Counted from the stretch's first letter, positions 26,880-34,939 are shown. The stretch: 64,000 nucleotides of DNA from Acidobacteriota bacterium (GCA_021794095.1 JAJYRN010000009.1:62001-126000), one strand, 5' to 3'. The notes: generated from the letters alone by a model not told the origin. Made by a program: numbers and translations.

Positions 26880-27047
26880 CTACCAGGGGATCCGCTGGCC
26901 ATCGCGCCAGAAGCCGCCGGTGACGTCGGGCCCGGCGTGCAGGAACAGCCACAGGATGCTGTCGGCGCCCCGCTGGAGGCGGCGGGCGACTTCCCGGCCG
27001 AGGCCGCGGCTGGCGCCGGTGACGAGGGCGATCGGGGGGCGGTTCAT
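26880..27047 (-). pseudogene. Short-chain dehydrogenase collapsed by internal deletion
   Basis: 55-codon open frame. Residues 1-25 are a classic SDR N-terminus, IALVTGASRGLGREVARRLQ with the TGxxxGxG cofactor motif. Residues 26-55 (RGADSILWLFL, then GPDVTGGFWRDGQRIPW) match an SDR C-terminal end. The roughly 190 residues between them, including the YxxxK catalytic site, are missing and the join is in frame. It cannot be an active dehydrogenase. It lies convergent with nat (4 nt between stops) and divergent from ybaK. A translated mini-protein is possible but unproven. Confidence 0.7.
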
Positions 27048-27080
27048 GGCACCATGCAGCCACAGAGCGACGGAGTGGCG

Positions 27081-27560
27081 ATGGCCAAGGCCCCCAGCAC
27101 CCAGGCGACCCGGCTGCTGAAGCAGGCGGGCATTCCCTGCACCGAGCACCTCTACCGCTACGAGGAACACGGCGGCACCCGCGTCAGCGCCCGGGAACTG
27201 GGCGTGGACGAGCATGCGGTCATCAAGACCCTGGTGATGGAGGACGAGACGGGCGCGCCACTGATCATCCTCATGCACGGCGACCGCGAGGTGAGTACCA
27301 AGGAACTGGCCCGCCAGATCGGCGTGAAGGCCATCCAGCCCTGCAAACCCGAGGTGGCCCAGCGCCACAGCGGCTACCTGGTGGGCGGCACCAGCCCCCT
27401 GGGCACCAAGAAGGCCATGCCCGTCCACGCCGAGGCCTCGATCTTCGACCTGGCGCGCATCTACCTCAACGGCGGCAGCCGGGGCTTCCTGGTGGGCCTG
27501 GACCCCAAGGATCTGGACCGCGTGCTGGCCATCCGGCGGGTGTCCGTGGCGATTCCCTGA
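27081..27560 (+). CDS. ybaK: Cys-tRNA(Pro) deacylase YbaK/EbsC
   Basis: Trans-editing enzyme that hydrolyses misacylated Cys-tRNA(Pro). The 159-residue protein carries THLLKQAGI-type N-terminus (ATRLLKQAGIPCTEHLYRY), VIKTLVMED, the catalytic KELARQIGVKAI lysine region and VGGTSPLGTKKAMPV, the family hallmark. The ATG with GGAG upstream is preferred over one 27 nt earlier that lacks a ribosome site. The stop TGA begins a repeat element. Confidence 0.93.
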   Translation: MAKAPSTQATRLLKQAGIPCTEHLYRYEEHGGTRVSARELGVDEHAVIKTLVMEDETGAPLIILMHGDREVSTKELARQIGVKAIQPCKPEVAQRHSGYLVGGTSPLGTKKAMPVHAEASIFDLARIYLNGGSRGFLVGLDPKDLDRVLAIRRVSVAIP

Positions 27561-27726
27561 TATCAACGAGGGGGGACCGCCTGCTCGCCTGCGGCTCGCG
27601 ATGTCCCCCCTCGTGCACCCCCACGCGGTCTCCCGGCCGAGCCGGGACACCGCGTCTGACATCAACGAGGGGGGACCGCCTGCTCGCCTGCGGCTCGCGA
27701 TGTCCCCCCTCGTGCACCCCGTCTGA
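27558..27726 (+). repeat. Stop-codon-anchored double-hairpin repeat, copies 2 and 3 in tandem
   Basis: Copy 2 (27558-27659) is complete: hairpin 1 as in copy 1, hairpin 2 GCGGTcTCCCGGC-cga-GCCGGGAcACCGC. Copy 3 (27657-27726) shares the TGA junction with copy 2 and lacks the second hairpin. The array fills the ybaK-HAD gap between two convergent genes. Confidence 0.9.
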
Positions 27727-27732
27727 TCCGCC

Positions 27733-28374
27733 TCATACCTCCACGCCGAGGGCCCGCAGCGCGGCGCGCAGGGCCTCCGGATCGGTGAAGGGAATCCCGT
27801 GCATCCCCAGGCTCCGCGCGCCCTCGACGAACGCGGGGATGTCGTCCACGAAGGCGCAGGCCTCCGGCGGCAGGGACAGCTTGGCCAGGGCATCCTCGAA
27901 GATCCGGCGGTCGGGCTTCAGGGCGCCCACCTCGAAGGAGAGCGTGACGGTCTCGAACAGCGGGAAGATCGCCGTGGACCGGATGCCATGCTCGAAGTGC
28001 CAGGGATTGGTGTTGGAGAGCAGGCCCAGGCGCACCCGGGCCTCTAGTTCCCGCACCAGCTGCCAGGTGCCCGCGATGGGGGTGAAGATCTCCGTGAAGG
28101 CCCGCAGGAAGAAGCCTTCCTCGAAGGCGCAGCCGCAGAGCTCCGAAATGCCAGCCAGGAAAGCCCCAGAGGTGATGGTGCCGGATTCGTAGGCCCGGGG
28201 CAGCTCCGAGCCCGCGATGAGGCCGGCGAGCTCCTGCGGTGTCCTCCCGCAGACCGGCGCCAGGGCTGCGGCGATCCGGCGGTTATCGAAGGCGCAAAGG
28301 ACATTGCCGAAATCGAAGATCACGGCCTGGATGGGGCTGGCGGTTGGCATCGAAGGGCAGGGTCCGGGTGGCAT
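27733..28374 (-). CDS. HAD superfamily hydrolase (phosphatase-like)
   Basis: 213-residue HAD subfamily IA hydrolase, probably a small-molecule phosphatase. Motif I is IFDFGNVLC: the second motif-I aspartate is replaced by Asn, as in some epoxide-hydrolase-like HADs. Motif II is LGLLSNTN, motif III K in ALKPDRRIFEDAL, and motif IV CAFVDDIP. A cap domain fills residues 25-95. The start has AGGA 6 nt upstream and a TAGGAT -10-like hexamer before that; a second ATG 24 nt downstream is also possible. Substrate unknown. Confidence 0.85.
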   Translation of the reverse strand: MPPGPCPSMPTASPIQAVIFDFGNVLCAFDNRRIAAALAPVCGRTPQELAGLIAGSELPRAYESGTITSGAFLAGISELCGCAFEEGFFLRAFTEIFTPIAGTWQLVRELEARVRLGLLSNTNPWHFEHGIRSTAIFPLFETVTLSFEVGALKPDRRIFEDALAKLSLPPEACAFVDDIPAFVEGARSLGMHGIPFTDPEALRAALRALGVEV

Positions 28375-28427
28375 CAGGCGTCCTGGAGATCCACTTATCC
28401 TACGGTCCTCAAGGTTCCGCCCGGGCG

Positions 28428-28433
28428 TAGACT
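28428..28433 (+). promoter_or_regulatory. -10 TAGACT, leaderless spacing
   Basis: TAGACT ends 6 nt before the ATG at 28440; the spacer TCCCCC cannot pair with anti-SD. Confidence 0.45.
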
Positions 28434-28439
28434 TCCCCC

Positions 28440-28766
28440 ATGCCCAAGCCCTTGAGCAAGGCTCGTTTGCGCGCCGCCTGGATCGTGGCCATCGCGGTGG
28501 ATGCCGTGCAGATCCCGGTGGAGGCCACGGGCCTGCTCGGGTGGCTGCTGGGGGCGGGGCTGGACGTGGCCACGATGGTCGTCCTGACGGCTCTGGTGGG
28601 CTTTCACTGGGCCTTCCTGCCCTCGTTCGTCACGGAATGGATTCCCTACATTGACTATGCCCCGCTCTGGACACTCGCTGTCATGATCGCCACACGGAAC
28701 CGGCCCGTGCCGGTTCCATCCCGTCCCATCCCCGAAGGAGGTTCCCATGAAGGTGAACATCGGTAG
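28440..28766 (+). CDS. Small membrane protein of unknown function
   Basis: 108 residues with three hydrophobic segments (about 12-30, 36-60, 70-85) and a Pro/Arg-rich tail. The segment AVDAVQIPVEATGLLGWLLGAG-type layout occurs in uncharacterised small bacterial membrane proteins. I cannot name a function. The 3' end overlaps the next gene by 20 nt, so the YgaP-like protein is probably co-expressed. Confidence 0.75.
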   Translation: MPKPLSKARLRAAWIVAIAVDAVQIPVEATGLLGWLLGAGLDVATMVVLTALVGFHWAFLPSFVTEWIPYIDYAPLWTLAVMIATRNRPVPVPSRPIPEGGSHEGEHR

Positions 28767-28941
28767 CGCGGACAAGGTCGTGCGCATCGTGGTCGGGCTC
28801 GCGCTGCTGAGCCTCATCTTCCTGCTGGAGGGCAACGCCCGCTGGTTCGGTCTCATCGGTCTCGTGCCGCTGCTGACGGCCTTCATGGGCTTCTGCCCGC
28901 TCTACACGCTGCTGGGCGTGAGCACCTGCCCGAAGCGATAG
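28747..28941 (+). CDS. YgaP-like DUF2892 membrane protein
   Basis: 64-residue two-helix protein starting MKVNIGSADKVVRIVVG and ending FCPLYTLLGVSTC, which is the DUF2892 signature. In E. coli YgaP this unit is fused to a rhodanese domain; here it stands alone. Strong GAAGGAGG ribosome site 7 nt upstream of the ATG. A role in sulfur or redox handling is only suggested by the family. Confidence 0.88.
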   Translation: MKVNIGSADKVVRIVVGLALLSLIFLLEGNARWFGLIGLVPLLTAFMGFCPLYTLLGVSTCPKR

Positions 28942-28995
28942 CGGATTCCATCCGGATGCTCGCCCCCCGGGCCTGCCCGAGGGGGATTCTTCGCC

Positions 28996-30291
28996 ATGAG
29001 CCCACAGCACACCGCCCCGACCCTCGAGTTCGCGTCCTTCCGGCGCGAGAACGTGATGCTCATCCTCCTGAACCTGGGGGTGATGCTTGGTCTGCTGGGA
29101 CTCCATTTCTTGTTCCGCCCCGTGCTCGGGGCCCTGTCCATGGCGGGGGCCCTGGCGCTGGGGGCGCGGTTCCTCATGCAACTGGGCGAGCTGGCCCTGA
29201 TGGCGCGTCCGGCCCTTGATCTGGGGCCGGCCGGAACCCGTGCCTATGCCTGGTTCACGGTCCTCGCGCACCTGATCTTCGCCTTCCTGCTGTCCCGCAT
29301 CGGGCCCGGCCAGGAAAGCCACTACGTGGTGCTTCTGGTCATCCCCGTCATCGCCTCGGCCTTCTGGTTCTCCCTGCCCGGGCTCGTCTTCACGGTCCTG
29401 GGGGCGAGCCTCCTCACGATCCTGCAAGTCTGGGTGCCCCTGGGCATCCTGCCGCGGGGCCGGATCGTGGAGTACTTCGAGGCCACGACGGTGGCTCTGA
29501 TCTTCGTCCTGGTGGCCGTCGTGGCCCGGCTTCTCGCCCAGCGTCTCTGGGACCGGGAGGCCGCGCTGAGGGCGAGCCTGGCGGAACTGGATCGCACCCG
29601 TGACCGCCTCCTGCGCGAGGAACGGCTGGCGGCCATCGGGCGGCTATCGGGCGCCATCGCCCACGAGATCCGGAATCCCGTGGCCATGATCGCTTCCTCG
29701 GCCCAGGCCGCGGCGCGGGCGGGAGCGTCCGAGGACACCCGTACCCAATGCCTGACCATCGTGGCCCAGGAATCGCGGCGGCTGGAACAGTTGACGGGGG
29801 ACTTCCTGGCCTACGCCCGGAACCGGCCCGTGGAGCGGCGGACGGTGGCGCTGTCCGTGGTGCTGGGTGCCGCCGTGGGCCTGGCCCAGGCCCAGGCCCA
29901 GGAGCGGGGCATCGGCCTGGCCCTGGCGATGGACCAGGACGGGCCCGTGGCGCTGGATCCGTTCCAGGTCCAGCAGGCCCTGCTCAACCTGCTGACGAAC
30001 GCCCTGGATGCGGCGGGGCCCGGCGGGCACGTCGGGGTGGGCGGATCAGGCGCGGAGGATGCCGTGCGCCTCTGGGTGGAGGATGACGGGTCGCCGGTGC
30101 CGGATGTGATCCTCGACCACCTGGGTGAACCCTTCCACAGCACCAAACCCACGGGGACCGGGCTTGGACTCGCCATCGTCCATGCCATCGCCGAGGCCCA
30201 TGGCGGGAGCCTGCGACTGGCCGAGAACCGGCTCGGACGGGTCCGGTTCGAGTTGATCCTCCCCCATCCCGCCGGAGCGCCCCGACCATGA
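28996..30291 (+). CDS. Membrane sensor histidine kinase
   Basis: 431 residues. Five to six transmembrane helices in residues 20-185 form the input domain, with no periplasmic sensor of note. A coiled segment leads to HisKA with AHEIRNP (H223 is the phospho-acceptor) and the HATPase domain with LLNLLTNALDA, VEDDGSPVPD and TGTGLGLAIVHAI. The stop overlaps the response regulator start (ATGA), so this is a dedicated pair with the sigma-54 activator below. Confidence 0.93.
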   Translation: MSPQHTAPTLEFASFRRENVMLILLNLGVMLGLLGLHFLFRPVLGALSMAGALALGARFLMQLGELALMARPALDLGPAGTRAYAWFTVLAHLIFAFLLSRIGPGQESHYVVLLVIPVIASAFWFSLPGLVFTVLGASLLTILQVWVPLGILPRGRIVEYFEATTVALIFVLVAVVARLLAQRLWDREAALRASLAELDRTRDRLLREERLAAIGRLSGAIAHEIRNPVAMIASSAQAAARAGASEDTRTQCLTIVAQESRRLEQLTGDFLAYARNRPVERRTVALSVVLGAAVGLAQAQAQERGIGLALAMDQDGPVALDPFQVQQALLNLLTNALDAAGPGGHVGVGGSGAEDAVRLWVEDDGSPVPDVILDHLGEPFHSTKPTGTGLGLAIVHAIAEAHGGSLRLAENRLGRVRFELILPHPAGAPRP

Positions 30292-31658
30292 GACAGATCC
30301 TGCTGGTGGATGACGAAGCGAACCTCCGGCACCTGCTCCGGCTGCTGCTCGAGGAGGAAGGGTTCGAAGTGGCCGAGGCCGGGAGCCTCGCCGAGGCCCG
30401 GGCCGCCCTGGAGCGGCAGGCGCCGCAGCTCGTCATCACCGACCAGAAGCTTGGGGATGGCAAGGGCCTGGAGGTGCTGGCCGCGGCCCGGCGCGTGGAC
30501 GAAACCATCCCCGTCATCTTCCTGAGTGCCTTCGCCAATGTGGAGCTGGCTGTGGCGGCCATGCGCCAGGGCGCCTTCGATGTCATCCCCAAGCCCTTCG
30601 ATCCCCAGGGGATCAAGGCCGCCGTGCGGCGGGCCCTGGCCCACGGCGCCCTCCTGCGGGAGAACCGCGCCTTGAAGGACCAGGCGGGACGGCAGGTCCG
30701 GGACCGGGAACTGCTGGGCCGCTCCCGGGTCATGGCCGACCTGCAGGACGCCCTCGACCGCGTGGCGCCCACCAACGCCACGGTCCTCATCGTGGGCGAG
30801 ACCGGCACCGGGAAGGAACTGGTGGCCCGGGCCATTCACGCCCGCAGCGCCCGGGCGGAGGGGCCCTTCGTGGCCCTGAACTGCGCGGCCATGCCGGAGA
30901 GCCTCCTGGAGAGCGAGCTGTTCGGCCACGAGAAAGGGGCCTTCACGGGCGCCGACCGGGCCCGCCCGGGGCTCTTCGAGGCTGCGCACGAGGGCACCCT
31001 CTTCCTCGACGAGGCGGGCGAGATGCCGGCCGCGCTCCAGGCCAAGCTCCTGCGCGTGCTCATGGATGGGCTGGTGCTGCGCGTGGGCAGCCGCACGGCC
31101 CGCCAGGTGGATGTGCGCGTGGTGGCCGCCACGCACCGCGACCTGCGCGAGCGCATCCGCGAAGGCCTGTTCCGCGAAGATCTCTACTATCGGCTGGCCG
31201 TGGTGCCGCTGAAGGTGCCACCCCTCCGGGAGCGGCTGGAGGATCTTCCGCTGCTGGCGGAGGCCATGCTCCAGCGGGCGGCCCGCGACATGGGCCTGCC
31301 CCTGCGCCGCCTTGCGCCGGCCGCCCTGGAGAAGCTGGCAGGCTATGCCTTTCCCGGCAACGTGCGCGAACTGCGCAACCTCATCGAACGGGCCTGCATC
31401 CTGGCCCAGGGCGCCGAGATCGGGCCCGGGGATTTCCCCCTGGAAGGGCCGCTGACCCCGGTCCGCAGCCTGGATCCCGAAGCCTTCGCCGAGGGCCTGC
31501 CACCCGCGGTCAACCTGCCCGAAGTGCTCGACCGCGTGGAGCGCAGCCTGCTGGACCGCGCCCTCCGGCAGAGCGGTGGCGTCCAGGCCGAGGCGGCGCG
31601 CACCCTGGGCATCTCCCGGAGCGACCTCCACTACAAGCTGAAGCGGCGGCAGGGCTAG
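30288..31658 (+). CDS. NtrC-family sigma-54-dependent response regulator
   Basis: 456 residues. Receiver domain 1-120 with D8/D9 and phospho-acceptor D52 (LVITDQKLG) and PKPFD lysine. The AAA+ domain (about 145-380) has Walker A GETGTGKE, the sigma-54 contact loop GAFTGA and Walker B GTLFLDEAGEMP. The C-terminal Fis-type helix-turn-helix (about 410-456) reads AARTLGISRSDLHYKLKR. All elements needed to activate sigma-54 RNA polymerase are intact. A matching sigma-54 promoter lies 200 bp downstream, before the rubrerythrin gene. Confidence 0.96.
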   Translation: MRQILLVDDEANLRHLLRLLLEEEGFEVAEAGSLAEARAALERQAPQLVITDQKLGDGKGLEVLAAARRVDETIPVIFLSAFANVELAVAAMRQGAFDVIPKPFDPQGIKAAVRRALAHGALLRENRALKDQAGRQVRDRELLGRSRVMADLQDALDRVAPTNATVLIVGETGTGKELVARAIHARSARAEGPFVALNCAAMPESLLESELFGHEKGAFTGADRARPGLFEAAHEGTLFLDEAGEMPAALQAKLLRVLMDGLVLRVGSRTARQVDVRVVAATHRDLRERIREGLFREDLYYRLAVVPLKVPPLRERLEDLPLLAEAMLQRAARDMGLPLRRLAPAALEKLAGYAFPGNVRELRNLIERACILAQGAEIGPGDFPLEGPLTPVRSLDPEAFAEGLPPAVNLPEVLDRVERSLLDRALRQSGGVQAEAARTLGISRSDLHYKLKRRQG

Positions 31659-31760
31659 TCAGACGGGGTGTCCCGGCTTGGCCGGGAGACCCCGTGGGGG
31701 TGCACGAGGGGGGACATCGCGAGTCGAAGGCGAGCAGGCGGTCCCCCCTCGTTGATGTCA
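31659..31760 (-). repeat. Stop-codon-adjacent double-hairpin repeat, copy 4 (reversed)
   Basis: Same element as at 22883 and 27558 but inverted, beginning TCAGAC directly after the regulator's TAG. Its hairpin 2 is CGGGGTgTCCCGGC-ttg-GCCGGGAgACCCCG, so the outer stem pairs differ from the other copies but remain complementary. Confidence 0.88.
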
Positions 31761-31864
31761 GGGGTTCAAGGTTCCGGACGGCCTGTTCAAGATCTTGGAC
31801 GCCCGGGACGCCGGGCCGGGCCCAATCCCGCGCCGAATGCCTTGAAACACAAGGCCGCGTCGTC

Positions 31865-31880
31865 TTGGCACGGCCGGTGC
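31865..31880 (+). promoter_or_regulatory. Sigma-54 (-24/-12) promoter
   Basis: TTGGCACGGCCGGTGC matches the TGGCACG-N4-TTGC consensus with the GG and GC dinucleotides exactly 10 nt apart; only one conserved position (G for T) deviates. Predicted transcription start near 31892, 30 nt before the rubrerythrin ATG. A near-palindromic TTCAAGATCTTGGA at 31786-31799, about 100 nt upstream of the start, is a candidate activator site. Confidence 0.8.
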
Positions 31881-31921
31881 CCTGGAGGGGATGGGGCATC
31901 CCCCCTTCCAAGGAGACCACC

Positions 31922-32548
31922 ATGTCCATCTTCCACCGTCCCCGTTTGTATGTCTGGGCCCTGGCCGCCGTCGTACTGCCCGCCGCGCCGCCCACCGCCA
32001 CCCTCCAGGTCAAGAGCACCCTGGAGAACCTCCAGGCCGCCTACAACGGCGAATCCAATGCCCACGCCAAGTACCTGGCCTACGCCGAGAAGGCGAAGGC
32101 GGAGGGCTACCACAAGGTGGCCGTCCTGTTCACGGCGGCGGCCCGGGCTGAGGGCATCCATGCCGCCAACCACGCGGAGGTCATCCGCCAGATGGGCGGT
32201 GAGCCCCAGGCGGATGTGAAGGCGGCGGTGGTGCGCACCACCCGCGAAAACCTCCAGGATGCCCTCAAGGGCGAAAGCTACGAGCGCGACAAGATGTATC
32301 CGGGCTTCCTGGCCAAGGCCCGGAGGGACGGGAACGCCGATGCGATCCGGACCCTGAACCTGGCCCGGAACGCGGAGATCGAACACGCCAAGCTCTACCA
32401 GGAGGCCATCAACAATCTGGAGGGCTGGAAGGCTGCTGGCGCCACCTTCTACGTGTGCCCCGTGTGCGGCTGGACCGCGTCCTCCCTGCCCGCGGAAAAG
32501 TGCCCTTCCTCCTTCACACCGAAGTCCCGGTTCCTGACCATCTCCTGA
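31922..32548 (+). CDS. Exported rubrerythrin-like diiron protein
   Basis: 208 residues. The N-terminus (1-25, YVWALAAVVLPAAPP) is a signal peptide or anchor, placing this normally cytosolic peroxide-reducing family in the periplasm. The four-helix diiron domain (about 30-165) has E44 in NGESNAH, E77/H80, E118 and EIEH at 152-155. The rubredoxin-like tail has CPVC (C179, C182) and C194, but the fourth ligand position is serine (KCPSS), so the FeS4 site is incomplete. CCAAGGAG lies upstream of the ATG. Driven by the sigma-54 promoter; the DUF2231 gene follows 7 nt later. Confidence 0.92.
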   Translation: MSIFHRPRLYVWALAAVVLPAAPPTATLQVKSTLENLQAAYNGESNAHAKYLAYAEKAKAEGYHKVAVLFTAAARAEGIHAANHAEVIRQMGGEPQADVKAAVVRTTRENLQDALKGESYERDKMYPGFLAKARRDGNADAIRTLNLARNAEIEHAKLYQEAINNLEGWKAAGATFYVCPVCGWTASSLPAEKCPSSFTPKSRFLTIS

Positions 32549-32555
32549 GGCCGCC

Positions 32556-33092
32556 ATGCTCCCGAGCCTTCCGCCCTGGGCCGGCATGCACCCGCTCCTG
32601 GTGCATTTCCCCATCGCCCTCCTCTTCACCGTTCCGGTCTTCCTGCTGCTGGCCCTGCTCCTCGGGCGCCGGCATCCAGCCTGGTCCTACGCGGCCCTGG
32701 TCCTCCTCCTGCTCGGCACGGCCGGTGTGTTCATGGCCGCCGCCAGCGGGGAGGCCGCGGGGAAGGTGGCTGAGCGCACCCCGGAGATCAATGGCGTCCT
32801 GGAGCGCCATGAGCACCTCGCCGAAACGGCCCGGGGCGTCTTCAGCGGGCTCGCCATGGTGTTCGCGGCGGTGGTGCTCGTGCCGCTGGCCTGGAAGCGG
32901 GCCCTGCCCGCCTGGGGCCACTACCTGGCCCACGGCGTGTTCCTGCTGCTCTTCGTCGGCAGCCTGGGCTTCCTGGTCCAGGTTGCCCACCAGGGGGGCC
33001 GCCTCGTCCATCAGTTCGGCGTCCACGCCCTCCTGCCGCCCGGAGAGCCCGACCTGACGCCCCAGGCCTCCGCGACGACCGATCCGGATTGA
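32556..33092 (+). CDS. DUF2231 membrane protein
   Basis: 178 residues with four transmembrane helices (about 15-37, 43-62, 90-110, 120-142). It opens with MHPLLVHFPIALLF, the conserved HPxxVHFPI motif of DUF2231. The conserved histidines within membrane segments suggest heme or metal contact, but this is not proven for the family. Operon partner of the rubrerythrin, suggesting a membrane redox role. Confidence 0.87.
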   Translation: MLPSLPPWAGMHPLLVHFPIALLFTVPVFLLLALLLGRRHPAWSYAALVLLLLGTAGVFMAAASGEAAGKVAERTPEINGVLERHEHLAETARGVFSGLAMVFAAVVLVPLAWKRALPAWGHYLAHGVFLLLFVGSLGFLVQVAHQGGRLVHQFGVHALLPPGEPDLTPQASATTDPD

Positions 33093-33109
33093 GGCGGAAC
33101 GGGCCGCCT

Positions 33110-33700
33110 TCAGGTCCGTCTCGCCACCATGAGGTACTCCCGGCCCGCCCGCCGGGGATGGCTCCGGCGGGCGTGGTCGAGGTGCAGCACCTCGAACTGG
33201 GCGCCGGCCAGGCGCCGCAGCTCTGCCATGGGAATGGCGTGGGGCGGCGCGGGCCGGCCTTGCACATCGTGGAAGGCCACCGCCAGCCAGAGCCCGCCGG
33301 GGCGCAGGTTCCGGGCGCAGGCGGCCACGTAGGCGGGCCACCGGTCCGGCTCCATGGCCACCAGGCAGGTGTGGTCGAACAGGGCATCCCAGGGGCCGAG
33401 CTGCGTGGTGAACCAATCCTCCTGGGCCCAGTGGACCGCCTCGCCATAGCGCGCCCGGGCGCCCGCCAGTGCGAGGGGCGCGACATCCAGGCCCGTGGCT
33501 GCGTAGCCGAGATCCGCCAGGCCGGCGGCGTCGTGGCCGTAGCCGCAGCCGGGTACCACCACGGCGGCCCCGGGCGCCAGTCCGAGCGGAGCCGCCAGCG
33601 CCAGCGCCTCCTCCAGCACGGGCGTGGCCCGGCCCATGTCCCAGGACAGGCGTTCACCGGTTTCGTAAAGGGCATTCCAGGGGGTTCGAGGCTCCGTCAT
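33110..33700 (-). CDS. SAM-dependent methyltransferase, thiopurine/halide type
   Basis: 196 residues, matching the TPMT/UPF0119-like small-molecule methyltransferase family: PWNALYETGERLSWDMG at the N-terminus, SAM motif I VVVPGCGYGHDAAGLA, motif II GLDVAPLAL, and FDHTCLVAMEPDRW with the conserved DxxxLxAxxP-type region. Cytosolic. The frame continues far upstream, antisense-free but through the YcaQ-like gene; the ATG giving MTEPRTPWN is chosen for similarity and its leaderless -10. Physiological acceptor (thiol, halide or other) unknown. Confidence 0.88.
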   Translation of the reverse strand: MTEPRTPWNALYETGERLSWDMGRATPVLEEALALAAPLGLAPGAAVVVPGCGYGHDAAGLADLGYAATGLDVAPLALAGARARYGEAVHWAQEDWFTTQLGPWDALFDHTCLVAMEPDRWPAYVAACARNLRPGGLWLAVAFHDVQGRPAPPHAIPMAELRRLAGAQFEVLHLDHARRSHPRRAGREYLMVARRT

Positions 33701-33706
33701 GGAACC

Positions 33707-33712
33707 AGGATG
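33707..33712 (-). promoter_or_regulatory. -10-like hexamer, leaderless spacing, for the methyltransferase gene
   Basis: CATCCT on the minus strand, 6 nt before the ATG. Confidence 0.3.
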
Positions 33713-33731
33713 GCCCAGGTGGCGCGGGCTT

Positions 33732-34934
33732 TCATCTGGAACGCGGTAGCTGCACCTCCGCCGCGCCCACGAAGGCCGCCAGCCGTGCGAGCGCCTCGCT
33801 GAGGCCGTGCGTCCGGGCCCGGGTGGCCCGGATGCCGGGCTCCCACCAGAGGCCCTTGACCTCCAGGAGGCCCCGGTCGCGGTGGACCTTGGCGTCCAGC
33901 CGGCCCACCAGGCGCTCGCCTTCGAGGATGGGCAGCACGTAGTAGCCGTACTGGCGCTTGGGTTCGGGGACGAAGGCTTCGAAGCGGTAGTCGAAGCCGA
34001 AGCGGCGCAGGGCCCGGGTGCGGTCCCGCAGGATGGGGTCGAAGGGACAGAGCAGCCGCGTGCGGTCCGGCGCCTCGGGCAGCTCCGCCAGCCGGACCTC
34101 CCAGTCCGCCAGGGCATAGGCGGGGCGTTCGGCGCCATCGGCCTCGGCCACGCGCACCGGCAGGAGGCGGCCCGTGCGCACCGCCTCGGCACACCACGCC
34201 TGCGCGTCCGAGGCCTCGACAGCCTCCCAGAAGGCGGCCAGTTCCCGGGGCGTGAAGGTCCCCAGGCGCTCCGCCGCCGTGGCGCAGGCCCAGTCCAGGT
34301 GCGCCTCGGGCTCCGGGGCAGGCAGGGCGTGCGGTTCCGGGAGGACGCGCTCCGTGAGGTCGTACACCTTCTGGAAACCCTCGCGGCGCGCGATGGCCAG
34401 CTCGCCCGTTCGCCATAGGACATCCAGGGCGGCCTTCTGGGGCTTCCAGCCCCACCAGGGGCCGCGCTTTTCGGGATGCTCGAAATCCGAGGACTTGAGC
34501 GCGCCTTCGTCGGTGATGCGGGCCTTCACATCCGCCACCACCTGCGCGCCGTCCGTGCCGCGGAAGTGCTGCTGCCACCAGGCGTGGGCCGCGATCCGCG
34601 CGCGGTCCCGCAGGAAGCGGGGCTTCCAGTGGGCGAACCAGGCGGTGGGGATGGCCGAGGCGTCGTGGGTGAAGCCCTCGAACAGGGTCTTCTTCGCCTC
34701 CAGCAGCCGCCGCAGGTGCTCCGGCCGGTAGCCGTCCAGGCGGGTGAAAAGGGTCAGGTCGTGGGCCCGGGCCAGCACCTGGATGGTGTCCATCTGCACG
34801 AAACCCAGCCGCGTGATCAGGGCCTGGACGCGGGCGGCCGTGGCGCGGCGGTCCGGAGGGTCCAGCAGCCCCTGGGCGCCCAGCAGCAGGCGGGCGGCCT
34901 CGGGGGCGGCGATGAGGGGCAGGGCGCGGGGCAT
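33732..34934 (-). CDS. Winged-helix YcaQ-like DNA glycosylase
   Basis: 400 residues of the HTH_42/YcaQ family, enzymes that unhook interstrand DNA crosslinks (YcaQ, AlkX). Visible family features are FVQMDTIQVLARAHDL near residue 45, the EAKKTLFEGFTHDASAIP segment near 80-95, WFAHWKPRF, and the C-terminal LLCPFDPILRDRTRALRRFGFDYRFE and GRLDAKVHRD. The QMD motif corresponds to the catalytic QxD/QxQ of the family. Starts just 6 nt after the chemoreceptor gene upstream, so co-transcribed. Confidence 0.88.
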   Translation of the reverse strand: MPRALPLIAAPEAARLLLGAQGLLDPPDRRATAARVQALITRLGFVQMDTIQVLARAHDLTLFTRLDGYRPEHLRRLLEAKKTLFEGFTHDASAIPTAWFAHWKPRFLRDRARIAAHAWWQQHFRGTDGAQVVADVKARITDEGALKSSDFEHPEKRGPWWGWKPQKAALDVLWRTGELAIARREGFQKVYDLTERVLPEPHALPAPEPEAHLDWACATAAERLGTFTPRELAAFWEAVEASDAQAWCAEAVRTGRLLPVRVAEADGAERPAYALADWEVRLAELPEAPDRTRLLCPFDPILRDRTRALRRFGFDYRFEAFVPEPKRQYGYYVLPILEGERLVGRLDAKVHRDRGLLEVKGLWWEPGIRATRARTHGLSEALARLAAFVGAAEVQLPRSR

Positions 34935-34939
34935 GGGCC

